64,000 nt of DNA from Saccharothrix carnea (GCF_003014735.1 NZ_PYAX01000012.1:153222-217221), one strand, 5' to 3'. Numbered from the stretch's first letter, positions 34,108 to 42,629 are shown. Notes: generated by a model from the letters alone, not told the origin. A program made the numbers and translations.

Positions 34108-35057
34108 CCGACACCCCGAACCGGACGGTGACCGTCATCGGCGCGGGCACCATCGGCCTGAGCTGGACGGTCCTGTTCCTCGCCCACGGCAACCACGTGC
34201 GCGTCAACAGCCGCAACCCGGACGCCGAACGCCTCGTGCGCGACGCCGTCGAGCTGTTCGCGCCCGGCCTGCGGGGCGGGGGAGCGGACCCGGCGGAGCT
34301 GGTCTCACGCCTGGAGTTCCAACCCGACCTGGACCGCGCCGTGGAGGGCGCGGACGTCGTGCAGGAGAACACCCCGGAGAACCTGGAGCTGAAGCAGGAG
34401 CTGTTCGCCCGCCTGGGCAAGGCGACCGCGCCCGGCACCCTGCTGCTGTCCTCCACCTCCACCCTCCTGCCGGACGACCTCGGCGCCACCACCGACGACG
34501 CGTCCCACGTGGTCGTCGGCCACCCGTTCAACCCGCCGCACGTCGTGCCGCTGGTGGAGGTGGTGGGCGGCACCCGTACCGCACCGGAGGCCATCGCCCG
34601 CACCACCGCCTTCTACCGCTCCCTCGGCCGGGTGCCGGTGGTGCTGCGCAAGCCGATCGCCGCGTTCGCCGCCAACCGGCTGCAGTCCGCGCTGCTCCAG
34701 GAGAGCATCCACCTGGTCCGCGAGGGCGTGGTGACGGTCGAGGAGCTGGACGCGATCGTCACCAACTCCATCGGGCTGCGCTGGGCGACCGTAGGCCCTT
34801 TCCGCGCGTTCCACCTCGGTGGCGGTCAGGGCGGCCTGCGCAAGTGGCTGACCACCCTGGGCGCGGGCCTCGAACGGGGCTGGCGCGGTCTGGGTCAGCC
34901 GCGCATGGACGAGGAGACCCTCGAACTCCTGCTCGCCCAGGCCGAGGAAGCCTTCGGCGACCGGACGTTCGAGGACCTGTCCACCGAACGTGACGCCAAG
35001 CAGAACGCCATCCTGACCGCTCTGTCCGAAGTGGACCGCCACCGTGCCGATCCCTGA
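34104..35057 (+). CDS. 3-Hydroxyacyl-CoA dehydrogenase-like ketoreductase (ActVI-1-like)
   Basis: 317 residues. NAD-binding VIGAGTIGLSWTVLFLAHG, then ENTPENLELKQELFARLG, the catalytic GHPFNPPHVVPLVEVVGG, and a helical C-terminal domain (FAANRLQSALLQESIHLV, EELDAIVTNSIGLRWATVGP). The ActVI-1/RED1 subfamily sets the C-3 stereocentre by reducing the side-chain ketone before pyran-ring closure in benzoisochromanequinones. Its presence with the ActIV-like cyclase is the strongest hint of a pyran-fused quinone. The GTG overlaps the upstream stop. Confidence 0.88.
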   Translation: MTDTPNRTVTVIGAGTIGLSWTVLFLAHGNHVRVNSRNPDAERLVRDAVELFAPGLRGGGADPAELVSRLEFQPDLDRAVEGADVVQENTPENLELKQELFARLGKATAPGTLLLSSTSTLLPDDLGATTDDASHVVVGHPFNPPHVVPLVEVVGGTRTAPEAIARTTAFYRSLGRVPVVLRKPIAAFAANRLQSALLQESIHLVREGVVTVEELDAIVTNSIGLRWATVGPFRAFHLGGGQGGLRKWLTTLGAGLERGWRGLGQPRMDEETLELLLAQAEEAFGDRTFEDLSTERDAKQNAILTALSEVDRHRADP

Positions 35058-35076
35058 CCGGCGGCAGGCGGCCGGG

Positions 35077-35481
35077 ATGTCGTTGCACGCCGAGGTGCAG
35101 CGCTTCTACGTCCACCAGCTCGGCCTGCTCGACGACGACCGGCCGGACGACTGGGCCGACCTGTTCACCCCGGACGCGGACTTCCGCGAGGTCACCGGCA
35201 CCCGGCTGCACGGACGCGAGGAGATCCGCGCGTCCGTGCGCCGCCGTCACGAGCACGTCGTCACCACCGGGCTCGACTTCTTCCGCCACTGGCTGGGGAT
35301 GCTCCAGGCGAGCGCAACCCCGGCGGGCACCGTCCACGCCCGGTCCTACGCGCTGGCCATGTACACCCCGGCGGACAACGCCTTGCGCGTCTACGTCAAC
35401 GTGGTGTGCGAGGACGTCCTCATCCCCCACGGCAGTACCTTCATGGTCCGATCACGACACCTGCGCGCGGACGGCCGCTGA
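35077..35481 (+). CDS. SnoaL-like (NTF2-fold) protein, copy 3
   Basis: 134 residues from the ATG; a GTG at 35044 would add 11 residues and overlap the dehydrogenase gene. It shares EVQRFYVHQLGLLDDDRPDD, WADLFTPDADFREVTG, EEIRASVRRRHEHVV and FFRHWLGML with copies 1 and 2, but the Cys-His-Asp-His stretch near the end is altered to NVVCEDVLIPHG. That change suggests a different role or loss of activity in this copy. It ends the long PKS transcription unit that begins at 23297. Confidence 0.78.
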   Translation: MSLHAEVQRFYVHQLGLLDDDRPDDWADLFTPDADFREVTGTRLHGREEIRASVRRRHEHVVTTGLDFFRHWLGMLQASATPAGTVHARSYALAMYTPADNALRVYVNVVCEDVLIPHGSTFMVRSRHLRADGR

Positions 35482-35494
35482 CCTCCACCCCCGG

Positions 35495-35526
35495 TCCAGC
35501 GGTCCTCGAGCCGCCGGCGGCACAGT
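35495..35526 (+). promoter_or_regulatory. Candidate SARP box for the SDR at 35533
   Basis: TCCAGCG (35495-35501), 4 bases, TCGAGCC (35506-35512), 8 bases, then CACAGT (35521-35526). The spacing is the same as in the other boxes. The -10 ends only 6 bases before the ATG, so a transcript from it would be essentially leaderless. Confidence 0.55.
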
Positions 35527-35532
35527 CGAACC

Positions 35533-36378
35533 ATGAGCCGGAAACCCCTTCGCAGATGGCTGATCACCGGTGCCTCCCGCGGCCTGGGCCGGGCGTTCAC
35601 CGAGGCGGCGCTCGACGCCGGTGACACCGTCGTGGCCACCGCCCGCACCCCGGAAACCCTGCACGACCTGGTGGAGCTGCACGGCGACCGAGTGGTCCCG
35701 ATGCTCCTCGACGTCACCGACCGCGCCGCCGTGTTCGCCACCGTCAACGCCGCGGCCGACCGCGTCGGCGGCCTGGACGTGCTGGTGAACAACGCGGGTT
35801 ACGGCCTGTCCGGCGCGGTGGAGGAGATCTCCGAGCAGCAGGTCCGAGCCCAGATGGACGTGAACTTCTTCGGCGCGCTTTGGTGCGCCCAAGCCGTCCT
35901 GCCCGTGATGCGCGGACAGCGCTCCGGGCACCTGTTCCAGATCTCCAGCATCGCCGCGCTGACCGCGTACCCGAACCTGGGCGCCTACTGCGCCAGCAAG
36001 TGGGCGCTCGACGGGCTCAGCGACGCGCTGGCGCAGGAGGTCGCCGCGTTCGGCATCGGCGTGACCATCGTGGAACTGGGCGAGTTCCGCACCGACTGGA
36101 GCGCGGGCAGCATGGACCGCGCCACTCCGATGCCCGAGTACGACGAGGTGCTGGCCAAGCGCCGCATCGGCATGTCGGGCGCCTACGCCCACCTCCAGCC
36201 CGGCGACCCGCGCAAGGCGGCCGAAGCGCTGCTCGCCGTGCTGGACAGCGGTGAACCGCCGCGCCGCCTCCTGCTCGGCAGCGGCTGCGCCGACTTCGCG
36301 CCGAAGGTGTACCGCGACCGGATCGAGGAGTGGTCCCGCTGGGACGAGCTCGCCCGCTCGGTCGACCACCCCGCGTAG
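35533..36378 (+). CDS. Short-chain dehydrogenase/reductase
   Basis: 281 residues, classical SDR: TGASRGLGRAF (cofactor loop), LLDVTDRAAV, NNAGYGLSGAVEEISEQQ, Ser in QISSIAAL and YCASKWALDGLSDAL carrying Tyr and Lys. The Arg pair after the glycine loop (ASRGLG, ARTPE) suits NADPH. It resembles the long SDR group acting on hydrophobic ketones. In this cluster it could reduce a polyketide ketone or a sugar ketone; forosamine needs no 4-ketoreductase, so a core-tailoring role is more likely (inference). It forms its own small unit, 51 bases after the previous gene. Confidence 0.82.
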   Translation: MSRKPLRRWLITGASRGLGRAFTEAALDAGDTVVATARTPETLHDLVELHGDRVVPMLLDVTDRAAVFATVNAAADRVGGLDVLVNNAGYGLSGAVEEISEQQVRAQMDVNFFGALWCAQAVLPVMRGQRSGHLFQISSIAALTAYPNLGAYCASKWALDGLSDALAQEVAAFGIGVTIVELGEFRTDWSAGSMDRATPMPEYDEVLAKRRIGMSGAYAHLQPGDPRKAAEALLAVLDSGEPPRRLLLGSGCADFAPKVYRDRIEEWSRWDELARSVDHPA

Positions 36379-36409
36379 CACCGTCCACAGTAGAGGGATT
36401 TAGTGGCCC

Positions 36410-36452
36410 TCAAGCGCGCGCTGGCAGTCGCTCCAGGTGGGTGCGGGAACGT
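36410..36452 (+). promoter_or_regulatory. Candidate SARP box (22-bp form) for the 2,3-dehydratase operon
   Basis: TCAAGCG (36410-36416) and TCCAGGT (36432-36438) are 22 bp apart, with 8 bases to GAACGT (36447-36452). The intermediate 11-bp position is poor. 22-bp separation is known for this regulator class. The perfect dyad CGCACT-GA-AGTGCG at about 36457-36470 follows. The GTG start lies 30 bases after the -10. Confidence 0.4.
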
Positions 36453-36482
36453 GGTCCGCACTGAAGTGCGAGGAGGGCGAGC

Positions 36483-37778
36483 GTGTTCGAGAACCTGGCG
36501 GGTTTCTTCGACTGGCTGGACGAACGGAGGTCCGCGAACTCCTACGAGGTGTCCGTGGTGGGCCTGGACGAGCTCGACGGGTGGCACACGGATCCGCAGA
36601 CCGGCAACGTGGCGCACGCCAGCGGGCGCTTCTTCTCCGTCGAGGGCATCGAGGTGCACACCGACCACCGGGAGGTGGCCTCCTGGACGCAGCCGATCAT
36701 CATGCAGCCGGAGATCGGAATCCTGGGCATCCTGGTCAAGGAGTTCGACGGCGTGCCGCACTGCCTGATGCAGGCGAAGATGGAGCCCGGCAACATCAAC
36801 CTGGTCCAGCTGTCGCCGACGGTCCAGGCGACCAGGAGCAACTACACCCGCGTGCACCAGGGCAACCCCGTGCCGTACCTGGAGCACTTCCTGTCACCCC
36901 GGTCCGGCCGGGTGGTGTTCGACTCGCTGCAGTCGGAGCAGGGCTCGTGGTTCCTGAACAAGCGCAACCGCAACATGATCATCGAGGCGGACGGTGACGT
37001 GACCGTCCGGGACGACTTCTGCTGGCTCTCCGTCGACCAGCTCCAGCAGCTCGTGCACGTGGAGAACCTGGTGAACATGGACTCCCGCACGGTGCTGTCC
37101 GGGATGCCGTTCCTCGCGCCGGGCACGGCCGACGAAGGCGCCCGGCACACCACCGAGGAGCTGCTGAGCTGGTTCACCGAGGCCAAGTCCCGCTACACGC
37201 TGGACCGGCGCGTCATCCGGCTGTCGGACGTGAAGAACTGGATCAGGTCGGCCGACGCGGTCAGCCACGAGTCCGAGCGGTTCTTCCGGGTCGTCGGCAT
37301 CTCCACGCGGGCCAGCAACCGGGAGGTGGGCAGCTGGTCGCAGCCCATGTTCGCGCCCGCGTCGCGCGGTGTGGTCGCGTTCGTGGCCAAGCCGTTCGGC
37401 CCGGACGGTGTGCTGCACCTGCTGGTGCACGCCCGCACCGAGCCGGGCACGGGCGACGTGGTGGAGATGTCGCCGACCGTCGCGTGCTGCCCGGAGAACT
37501 ACGACGACTTCCCCCGCGACCTGCGTCCCCGCTACCTCGACTACGTCCTGGCCGCGTCCGCCGGGCGGGTGCTGGTCGACGTCGTGCACTCCGAGGAGGG
37601 CGGCCGGTTCTACCACGCGGAGAACCGGTACCAGGTCGTGCTGGCCGACGACGACTTCCCGACCGAGGTGCCGGAGGACTACACGTGGATGACGGTGGAC
37701 CAGCTCACCGGTTTCGTGCGCTACGGCAACCACGTCAACGTCGGCGCCCGGTCGTTGCTGACCTGCCTCGCGCGGTGA
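36483..37778 (+). CDS. NDP-hexose 2,3-dehydratase (SpnO-like)
   Basis: 431 residues made of two homologous halves, each with a W-x-Q-P and an SPTV-type block: FSVEGIEVHTDHREVASWTQ then VQLSPTVQAT in the first half, and FRVVGISTRASNREVGSWSQ then VEMSPTVACCPENYD in the second. This duplicated architecture is characteristic of the EryBVI/SpnO/TylX3 family, which removes the C-2 hydroxyl of NDP-4-keto-6-deoxyglucose to give an unstable 3,4-diketo sugar. The partner 3-ketoreductase lies at 39002-40000. GAGGAGG precedes the GTG start. Confidence 0.93.
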   Translation: MFENLAGFFDWLDERRSANSYEVSVVGLDELDGWHTDPQTGNVAHASGRFFSVEGIEVHTDHREVASWTQPIIMQPEIGILGILVKEFDGVPHCLMQAKMEPGNINLVQLSPTVQATRSNYTRVHQGNPVPYLEHFLSPRSGRVVFDSLQSEQGSWFLNKRNRNMIIEADGDVTVRDDFCWLSVDQLQQLVHVENLVNMDSRTVLSGMPFLAPGTADEGARHTTEELLSWFTEAKSRYTLDRRVIRLSDVKNWIRSADAVSHESERFFRVVGISTRASNREVGSWSQPMFAPASRGVVAFVAKPFGPDGVLHLLVHARTEPGTGDVVEMSPTVACCPENYDDFPRDLRPRYLDYVLAASAGRVLVDVVHSEEGGRFYHAENRYQVVLADDDFPTEVPEDYTWMTVDQLTGFVRYGNHVNVGARSLLTCLAR

Positions 37779-37785
37779 GGCACCG

Positions 37786-38367
37786 ATGACCGTCGACCTC
37801 GACGACCCCGGTGCGCTCGCCGCGGCCCGGTTCAAGGACGCGATGGCCCGCTTCCCCAGCGGGGTCACCATCACCACCACGCTCGACGCGGAGGGCAGGC
37901 CGCACGGCTTCACCGCCAGCGCGTTCTGCTCGGTGTCGCTGGACCCGCCGCTGGTGGGCGTGTGCCTGGCCCGGTCGGCGACGTGCCACCCCGTGTTCGC
38001 CGAGCGCGACGGGTTCGCGGTCAACGTGCTGCGGCCCGAGCAGGCCGACATCGCGGAGCGGTTCGCCCGCAAGGACGTGGACAAGTTCGGCGACGGCGCG
38101 TTCCGCTCCACCGCCACCGGCCACGTGGTGCTGGACGAGGCGCTGGTGGTGCTGGAGTGCACGGTGCACAGCAGGCACGAGGCCGGCGACCACACCATCC
38201 TGGTCGGCGAGGTCCGCTGGACCCGCTTGGGCACGGGCGAGCCGATGGTCTTCTTCGACCGCGGTTTCCGCCGTATCGCCGCCACCGCGCACCCCGATCG
38301 CACCGACCGACCCGGCAGTCGCGCCGCGGGCGGCGGACGACGTGAATCCGAGGAAGAGCAATGGTGA
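37786..38367 (+). CDS. Flavin reductase of a two-component monooxygenase (ActVB-like)
   Basis: 193 residues with the split-barrel flavin reductase core: FKDAMARFPSGVTITTTLD, GFTASAFCSVSLDPPLVGVC, FAVNVLRPEQADIAERFA, HTILVGEVRW. Such enzymes reduce free FMN with NAD(P)H and pass FMNH2 to an oxygenase; the obvious partner is the ActVA-5-like hydroxylase at 31435-32526. The C-terminal ~25 residues (HPDRTDRPGSRAAGGGRRES) are an unstructured extension beyond the family core. It sits in the sugar operon rather than next to its partner, and overlaps the next start by 7 bases. Confidence 0.88.
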   Translation: MTVDLDDPGALAAARFKDAMARFPSGVTITTTLDAEGRPHGFTASAFCSVSLDPPLVGVCLARSATCHPVFAERDGFAVNVLRPEQADIAERFARKDVDKFGDGAFRSTATGHVVLDEALVVLECTVHSRHEAGDHTILVGEVRWTRLGTGEPMVFFDRGFRRIAATAHPDRTDRPGSRAAGGGRRESEEEQW

Positions 38368-38933
38368 ACGAACCCATCCGCCTGGCCGTGATCATGGGCA
38401 GCACCAGGGCGGGCCGCTTCGCGCCGACCGTGACCAGGTGGTTCGTCGCCCAGGCCGAGGCCAGGCAGGACGTGGTCGTCTCGCTGGTCGACCTCGCCGA
38501 GGCGAAGCTGCCGGAGGTGCTCGGCATCCCGGGCCAGGACGTGGTCTCCGAGCTGGGTGACGTCCTCGACGCGGCGGACGCCTTCGTGGTCGTGACGCCG
38601 GAGTACAACCACAGCTTCCCGGCCGCCCTCAAGACGGCCGTCGACTGGTACTTCGACGAGTGGGCGGCCAAGCCGGTCGGGTTCGTCTCCTACGGCGGGC
38701 GCGGCGGCGGCCTGCGCGCGGTCGAGCACCTGAGGCAGGTCTTCGCCGAGGTCAACGCCGTCACCATCCGCGAGGCGGTGAGCTTCCACGGCGCGTGGCG
38801 CAGCTTCGACGCGGACGGCAGCCCGCGCGACCCGGCCGAGTGCAACGCGGCCGCGAAATCCATGTTGGACCAGTTGTCCTGGTGGGCGGTCTCGCTCGCC
38901 GAGGCCAGGGCGAAGCGGCCGTTCCGGGCGTGA
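38361..38933 (+). CDS. NADPH-dependent FMN reductase / quinone reductase (flavodoxin fold)
   Basis: 190 residues, flavodoxin-like NAD(P)H-dependent FMN reductase: LAVIMGSTRAGRFAPTVTRW (phosphate loop), VVTPEYNHSFPAALKTAVDW and FVSYGGRGGGLRAVEHLRQV. Family members reduce quinones, FMN, azo dyes or chromate. In a quinone-making cluster it could supply FMNH2, keep the naphthoquinone in its hydroquinone state for a tailoring step, or detoxify the product. The ATG has GAGGAAGAG upstream. Confidence 0.85.
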   Translation: MVNEPIRLAVIMGSTRAGRFAPTVTRWFVAQAEARQDVVVSLVDLAEAKLPEVLGIPGQDVVSELGDVLDAADAFVVVTPEYNHSFPAALKTAVDWYFDEWAAKPVGFVSYGGRGGGLRAVEHLRQVFAEVNAVTIREAVSFHGAWRSFDADGSPRDPAECNAAAKSMLDQLSWWAVSLAEARAKRPFRA

Positions 38934-38963
38934 GCGCCGACGCCGGCCGTAGAGGAGGAAGTC

Positions 38964-39005
38964 ATGCGCACCATTCCGGACACCACCGCGGAGCGGAAGA
39001 GGTGA
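38964..39005 (+). other. 13-codon mini-ORF with strong SD, overlapping the ketoreductase start
   Basis: ATG CGC ACC ATT ... AAG AGG TGA encodes 13 residues (MRTIPDTTAERKR) behind GAGGAGGAAG, one of the best ribosome-binding sites in the window. Its TGA overlaps the GTG of the 3-ketoreductase (GTGA), which has only a poor, too-close site of its own. It therefore looks like a translational coupling leader. Confidence 0.5.
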
Positions 39006-40000
39006 CCGCACCCCTGCGCCTGGGCCTGATGGGCTGTGCCGACGTGGCCACCCGCCGCGTCCTGCCCGCCGTGGCGGCGACCGAGGGCATCGAGCTCACC
39101 GCCGTCGCCAGCCGCGACCCGGCACGGGCCCTGCGGGTCGTCGAGGCGTTCGGCGGCACGGTCGCCGAGGACTACGCGGCACTGCTGGAACGCCCGGACG
39201 TGGACGCGGTCTACCTGCCGCTGCCCTCGGGCCTGCACGCGCCGTGGGTCCGCCGGGCACTGGACGCCGGGAAGCACGTGCTGGCCGAGAAACCGCTCAC
39301 CACCGACCTGGCGGAGACCGTCGACCTGGTCGACCGCGCCACCCGGGCCGGGCTGGTGCTGCGGGAGAACTTCATGTTCGTCCACCACGCGCAGCACCGC
39401 CGGGTGCTGGAGCTGCTGGCGGACGGCGCCATCGGGCGGCTGCGGTCGTTCTCCTCGACGTTCGCCATCCCGCCGCGTCCGCCCGGCGACATCCGCTACC
39501 AGCCCGCACTCGGTGGCGGCGCGCTGTTCGACGTCGCCGCCTACCCGCTGCGCGCCGCGCAGATGGTGCTCGGCCCGGGCCTGGACGTGGTGGGCGCGAC
39601 CCTGCGCCACGACCACGCGCTGGGGGTGGACGTCGGCGGCGGCGTCCTGGTGCGCGACGCCGACGACGTCATCGGCCACCTGGCGTTCGGCCTCGAACAC
39701 CGCTACACGTCGCGCTACGAGCTGCTCGGCAGCACCGGCAGGCTCACGCTCGACCACGCGTTCACCCCGCCCTCCACGCACCGGCCGGTCCTGCGGCTCG
39801 ACCGGCAGGACCACGTCGAGGAGTTCGCCCTGCCCGCCGACGACCAGTGCGCCAACGCGGTCGCGGCGTTCGCGCGGGCCGTGCGCGAAGGTCCCGTCGC
39901 CGACCCCACCACGGTCCTCCAAGCCCGACTCGTGGACAGCAGCCGCCGTGCGGCCGGGCACGTACCGAACCAGCAACCGGATGGGACACCGCATGGATGA
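39002..40000 (+). CDS. NDP-hexose 3-ketoreductase (SpnN-like, Gfo/Idh/MocA family)
   Basis: 332 residues. N-terminal Rossmann LGLMGCADVATRRVLPAV, then VYLPLPSGLHAPWVRRALDA, the catalytic-region AEKPLTTDLAETVDLV, LRENFMFVHHAQHRRV and GGGALFDVAAYPLRAAQMVL. These are hallmarks of Gfo/Idh/MocA sugar reductases such as SpnN, TylC1 and UrdZ-partner enzymes, which reduce the 3-keto group formed by the 2,3-dehydratase. The GTG start overlaps the preceding mini-ORF stop; the C-terminal codons overlap the next gene by 8 bases. Confidence 0.9.
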   Translation: MTAPLRLGLMGCADVATRRVLPAVAATEGIELTAVASRDPARALRVVEAFGGTVAEDYAALLERPDVDAVYLPLPSGLHAPWVRRALDAGKHVLAEKPLTTDLAETVDLVDRATRAGLVLRENFMFVHHAQHRRVLELLADGAIGRLRSFSSTFAIPPRPPGDIRYQPALGGGALFDVAAYPLRAAQMVLGPGLDVVGATLRHDHALGVDVGGGVLVRDADDVIGHLAFGLEHRYTSRYELLGSTGRLTLDHAFTPPSTHRPVLRLDRQDHVEEFALPADDQCANAVAAFARAVREGPVADPTTVLQARLVDSSRRAAGHVPNQQPDGTPHG

Positions 40001-41294
40001 CACCAAGGCACACATCCTCGATCTCGTGCGCAAGTACCACGTGGAGCGGTCCCGCCCGGGTTTCAGCCCCGGCGAGACCCAGCTCCTGGCCTCCGGCGCC
40101 ACGCTGGACGAGGAGGACCGCGTCGCGCTGGTGGAGGCGGCGCTGGAGATGCGCATCGCCGCCGGCGTCAGCTCGCAGCGCTTCGAGCGGGAGTTCGCCC
40201 GCTACTTCGGCCTGCGCAAGGCACACCTGACCAACTCCGGCTCGTCGGCGAACCTGCTCGCGCTCAGCGCGCTGACCTCACCGCTGCTGGAGGAGCACCG
40301 GCTGCGGCCGGGCGACGAGGTCGTCACGGTGGCGGCGGGCTTCCCGACCACGGTCAACCCGATCGTCAACAACGGCATGGTGCCGGTGTTCGTGGACATC
40401 GAGCTGGGCACCTACAACACCACCCCGGAACGGGTGGAGGCGGCGATCGGACCCCGCACCAAGGCCATCATGATCGCCCACTCGCTCGGCAACCCGTACG
40501 CGGTGGAGGAGATGGCGCAGCTCGCCCAGGACCGCGGCCTGTTCCTGGTCGAGGACAACTGCGACGCGGTCGGCACCACCTACAAGGGCAGGCTGACCGG
40601 CACGTTCGGCGACCTGGCCACCACCAGCTTCTACCCCGCGCACCACATCACCACGGGGGAGGGCGGCTGCGTCACGACGGACAACCTGGCGCTGGCCCGG
40701 ATCGTGGAGTCGATGCGCGACTGGGGTCGCGACTGCTGGTGCGAGCCGGGGCAGGACAACAAGTGCCTCAAGCGGTTCGACCAGCAGCTGGGCACGTTGC
40801 CGCACGGCTACGACCACAAGTACATCTTCTCCCACGTCGGCTACAACCTGAAGTCGACGGACCTGCAGGCGGCGCTCGGCCTGACGCAGCTGCGGCGGAT
40901 CGGGGAGTTCGGCGAGGCGCGCCGGCGGAACTGGGTGCGGATGCGGGCGGCCCTGGACGGCCTGCCGGGCCTGTGGATGCCGGAGCCGACGCCCGGCAGC
41001 GACCCGAGCTGGTTCGGCTTCGTCATCACCGTCGACCCGGAGGCGAACTACACCCGCCGCGCGCTGACCGACCACCTGGAGGCCAACCGGATCAGCACCC
41101 GGCGGTTCTTCGGCGGCAACCTGACCAGGCACCCCGCCTACGTCGACGTGGAGCACCGGGTCAGCGGCACGCTGGAGAACAGCGACACCGTCACCGAGCA
41201 CACGTTCTGGGTGGGCGTGTACCCGAGCCTCACCGCGGAGATGATCGACCACATCGCCACCACCATCAAGGACTTCGTGGTGGCGAACGCCTGA
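39993..41294 (+). CDS. NDP-hexose 3-dehydratase, PLP/[2Fe-2S] (SpnQ/E1-like)
   Basis: 433 residues, DegT fold. At the PLP site the usual Lys is replaced by His (SFYPAHHITTGEGGCVTT), as in the coenzyme B6-dependent dehydratases E1/RfbH and SpnQ. Cysteines for an iron-sulfur cluster follow in RDWGRDCWCEPGQDNKC. The enzyme removes the C-3 hydroxyl of NDP-4-keto-2,6-dideoxyhexose using electrons from a reductase or ferredoxin/flavodoxin pair; no dedicated reductase is seen here. The product is the substrate of the SpnR-like aminotransferase. A strong terminator follows. Confidence 0.93.
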   Translation: MDDTKAHILDLVRKYHVERSRPGFSPGETQLLASGATLDEEDRVALVEAALEMRIAAGVSSQRFEREFARYFGLRKAHLTNSGSSANLLALSALTSPLLEEHRLRPGDEVVTVAAGFPTTVNPIVNNGMVPVFVDIELGTYNTTPERVEAAIGPRTKAIMIAHSLGNPYAVEEMAQLAQDRGLFLVEDNCDAVGTTYKGRLTGTFGDLATTSFYPAHHITTGEGGCVTTDNLALARIVESMRDWGRDCWCEPGQDNKCLKRFDQQLGTLPHGYDHKYIFSHVGYNLKSTDLQAALGLTQLRRIGEFGEARRRNWVRMRAALDGLPGLWMPEPTPGSDPSWFGFVITVDPEANYTRRALTDHLEANRISTRRFFGGNLTRHPAYVDVEHRVSGTLENSDTVTEHTFWVGVYPSLTAEMIDHIATTIKDFVVANA

Positions 41295-41310
41295 GGTGCC
41301 GGACCGTCGG

Positions 41311-41350
41311 CGAAGGGCGCCGGTGCGGAGGTCCGCACCGGCGCCCTTCG
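41311..41350. terminator. Bidirectional terminator between the sugar operon and SARP 1
   Basis: A perfect 19-bp stem (CGAAGGGCGCCGGTGCGGA and its complement) with a GG loop, centred between the convergent genes ending at 41294 and 41386. It is one of the strongest hairpins in the window. Confidence 0.9.
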
Positions 41351-41385
41351 GGTTCACGCCACCAGAGCCGCCGGGGCCGCCGGGG

Positions 41386-42261
41386 TCACTGGAGCAGCTG
41401 GCCGTGCAGCGCCTGCGTCTCCGGTGACGGGTCGATGCCCAGTTCGTCGCTCAACGCGCTGCGCAGCGACCGGTACACGCGCAACGCGTCGCTGCGCCGC
41501 CCACTGCGCTCCAGCACGCGCATGAGCTGCTGGTGGAACCACTCGTCGAGCGGGTAGACGGCGGCCACGCCGCGCAGCTCGCCGACCAGTTCCCGGTGCA
41601 GGCCGAGCTCCATCTCCGCCTCGATGGCGAGCTCCAGCGTGTTGCGCTGCCGCTCCTGCAGGTCCAGCACGTACGCACCCAGCTCGGCGCCCAGCTTGAC
41701 GTTGGCCAGCGGGTTCTCCGTCCACAGCCGCAGCGCGGCGCGCAGGTCCGCCGACGCCTCGCCGAACCGGCGCTGGGCGAAGTGCCGCTTGCCCCGTTCC
41801 CTCAGCTCCTCGAAGACCTGGAGGTCGAGCTGCCCCGGTTCCACCACGAGGGCGTAGCCGGGTGCGCGGGTGATGAGCACGTCGTCACCGCTGCGGGCGA
41901 GCTGTTCCCGCTCGAACAGCCTGCGCAACTGGTAGATGTAGGTCTGGATGGTGGTCAGCGCGCTGCGCGGCGGGTTGTCGCCCCACAGCTCGTGGACCAG
42001 GGACTCGGTCCGGACCGCGCGATTCGCCCGCACCAGCAGCAGCGCCAGCACTTGGAGCACCTTCGGGGTTTTCGGCGCGCAGGTTCGGTGCCCGTTCCAG
42101 ATCTGCAGCGTGCCGAGCGTGCGGAATCTGAGGTTGCCCGCCGATTCGTCGTCGATCCGGCGTCCCGCCGACAGTTCCGGCGCGGGTATCGGTCCGTGCT
42201 GCCGGGTGGTGCGATCGAGCGCCAAAGACCTCGTGGAAACCACTGTCCGATCCCCCATCAT
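41386..42261 (-). CDS. SARP-family pathway activator, copy 1
   Basis: About 291 residues from the tandem ATG ATG at 42261/42258; the open frame continues upstream but its codons there are not protein-like. The OmpR-type winged helix occupies about residues 42-130 (RFRTLGTLQIWNGHR, PKVLQVLALLLVRANR, SALTTIQTYIYQLRR, RAPGYALVV), followed by a BTAD domain (ERGKRHFAQRRFGEASADLR to the C-terminus). SARPs bind direct heptamer repeats and recruit RNA polymerase at cluster promoters. It is divergent from SARP 2 across a 566-base gap. I found no good heptamer box in front of this copy. Confidence 0.9.
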   Translation of the reverse strand: MMGDRTVVSTRSLALDRTTRQHGPIPAPELSAGRRIDDESAGNLRFRTLGTLQIWNGHRTCAPKTPKVLQVLALLLVRANRAVRTESLVHELWGDNPPRSALTTIQTYIYQLRRLFEREQLARSGDDVLITRAPGYALVVEPGQLDLQVFEELRERGKRHFAQRRFGEASADLRAALRLWTENPLANVKLGAELGAYVLDLQERQRNTLELAIEAEMELGLHRELVGELRGVAAVYPLDEWFHQQLMRVLERSGRRSDALRVYRSLRSALSDELGIDPSPETQALHGQLLQ

Positions 42262-42586
42262 CGTCTTCGTGTCGCACGCGCAGGCGCTGTGCGTTTCCGT
42301 GCCGAGACGAGAACGGCGACGCGCAAAGCCGCCGGCCGATGAACTATTGCGTGGTCGACCCCCAGGGTCTTCTCGGAAACTCCGGGCAGCACGGTGCCGG
42401 TTCGCTGCCGGTAAATACACACCGCTGTCCATCGGCTGCACAACGTTATCAGCCCTGCGGAGCAGCGGCAAGAACGCCCGGCGCGCGCGAGTTCGGGTCC
42501 ACGGACCGTCACGAGGTGCGCCGCCTCCGCCGGCGGGCCTTCGTTCGGCCCAGCCACTTTGTCACCGGCTGTGGTTCAAGCCTTGA

Positions 42587-42629
42587 TTGCGTGACCTTCG
42601 AGTCGGCATCGAGTCCTGCGATCGACAAT
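42587..42629 (+). promoter_or_regulatory. Candidate SARP box ahead of SARP 2
   Basis: TCGAGTC (42598-42604), GGCA, TCGAGTC (42609-42615), 8 bases, GACAAT (42624-42629). The two heptamers are identical and 11 bp apart; a weaker third (TTGCGTG, 42587-42593) is in register. The leader to the SARP 2 ATG would be about 190 bases. The rest of the 42262-42827 gap shows no gene; the local base composition is lower in GC. Confidence 0.7.

Noticed and set aside
35044..35076. GTG start for SnoaL copy 3
   Set aside because: The ATG at 35077 matches the N-terminus of the paralogues; the extension (VPIPDRRQAAG) is not conserved.
42262..42471. N-terminal extension of SARP 1
   Set aside because: The extra 70 codons are Arg/Ser-rich and do not align with the family; the ATG pair at 42261/42258 gives normal size.
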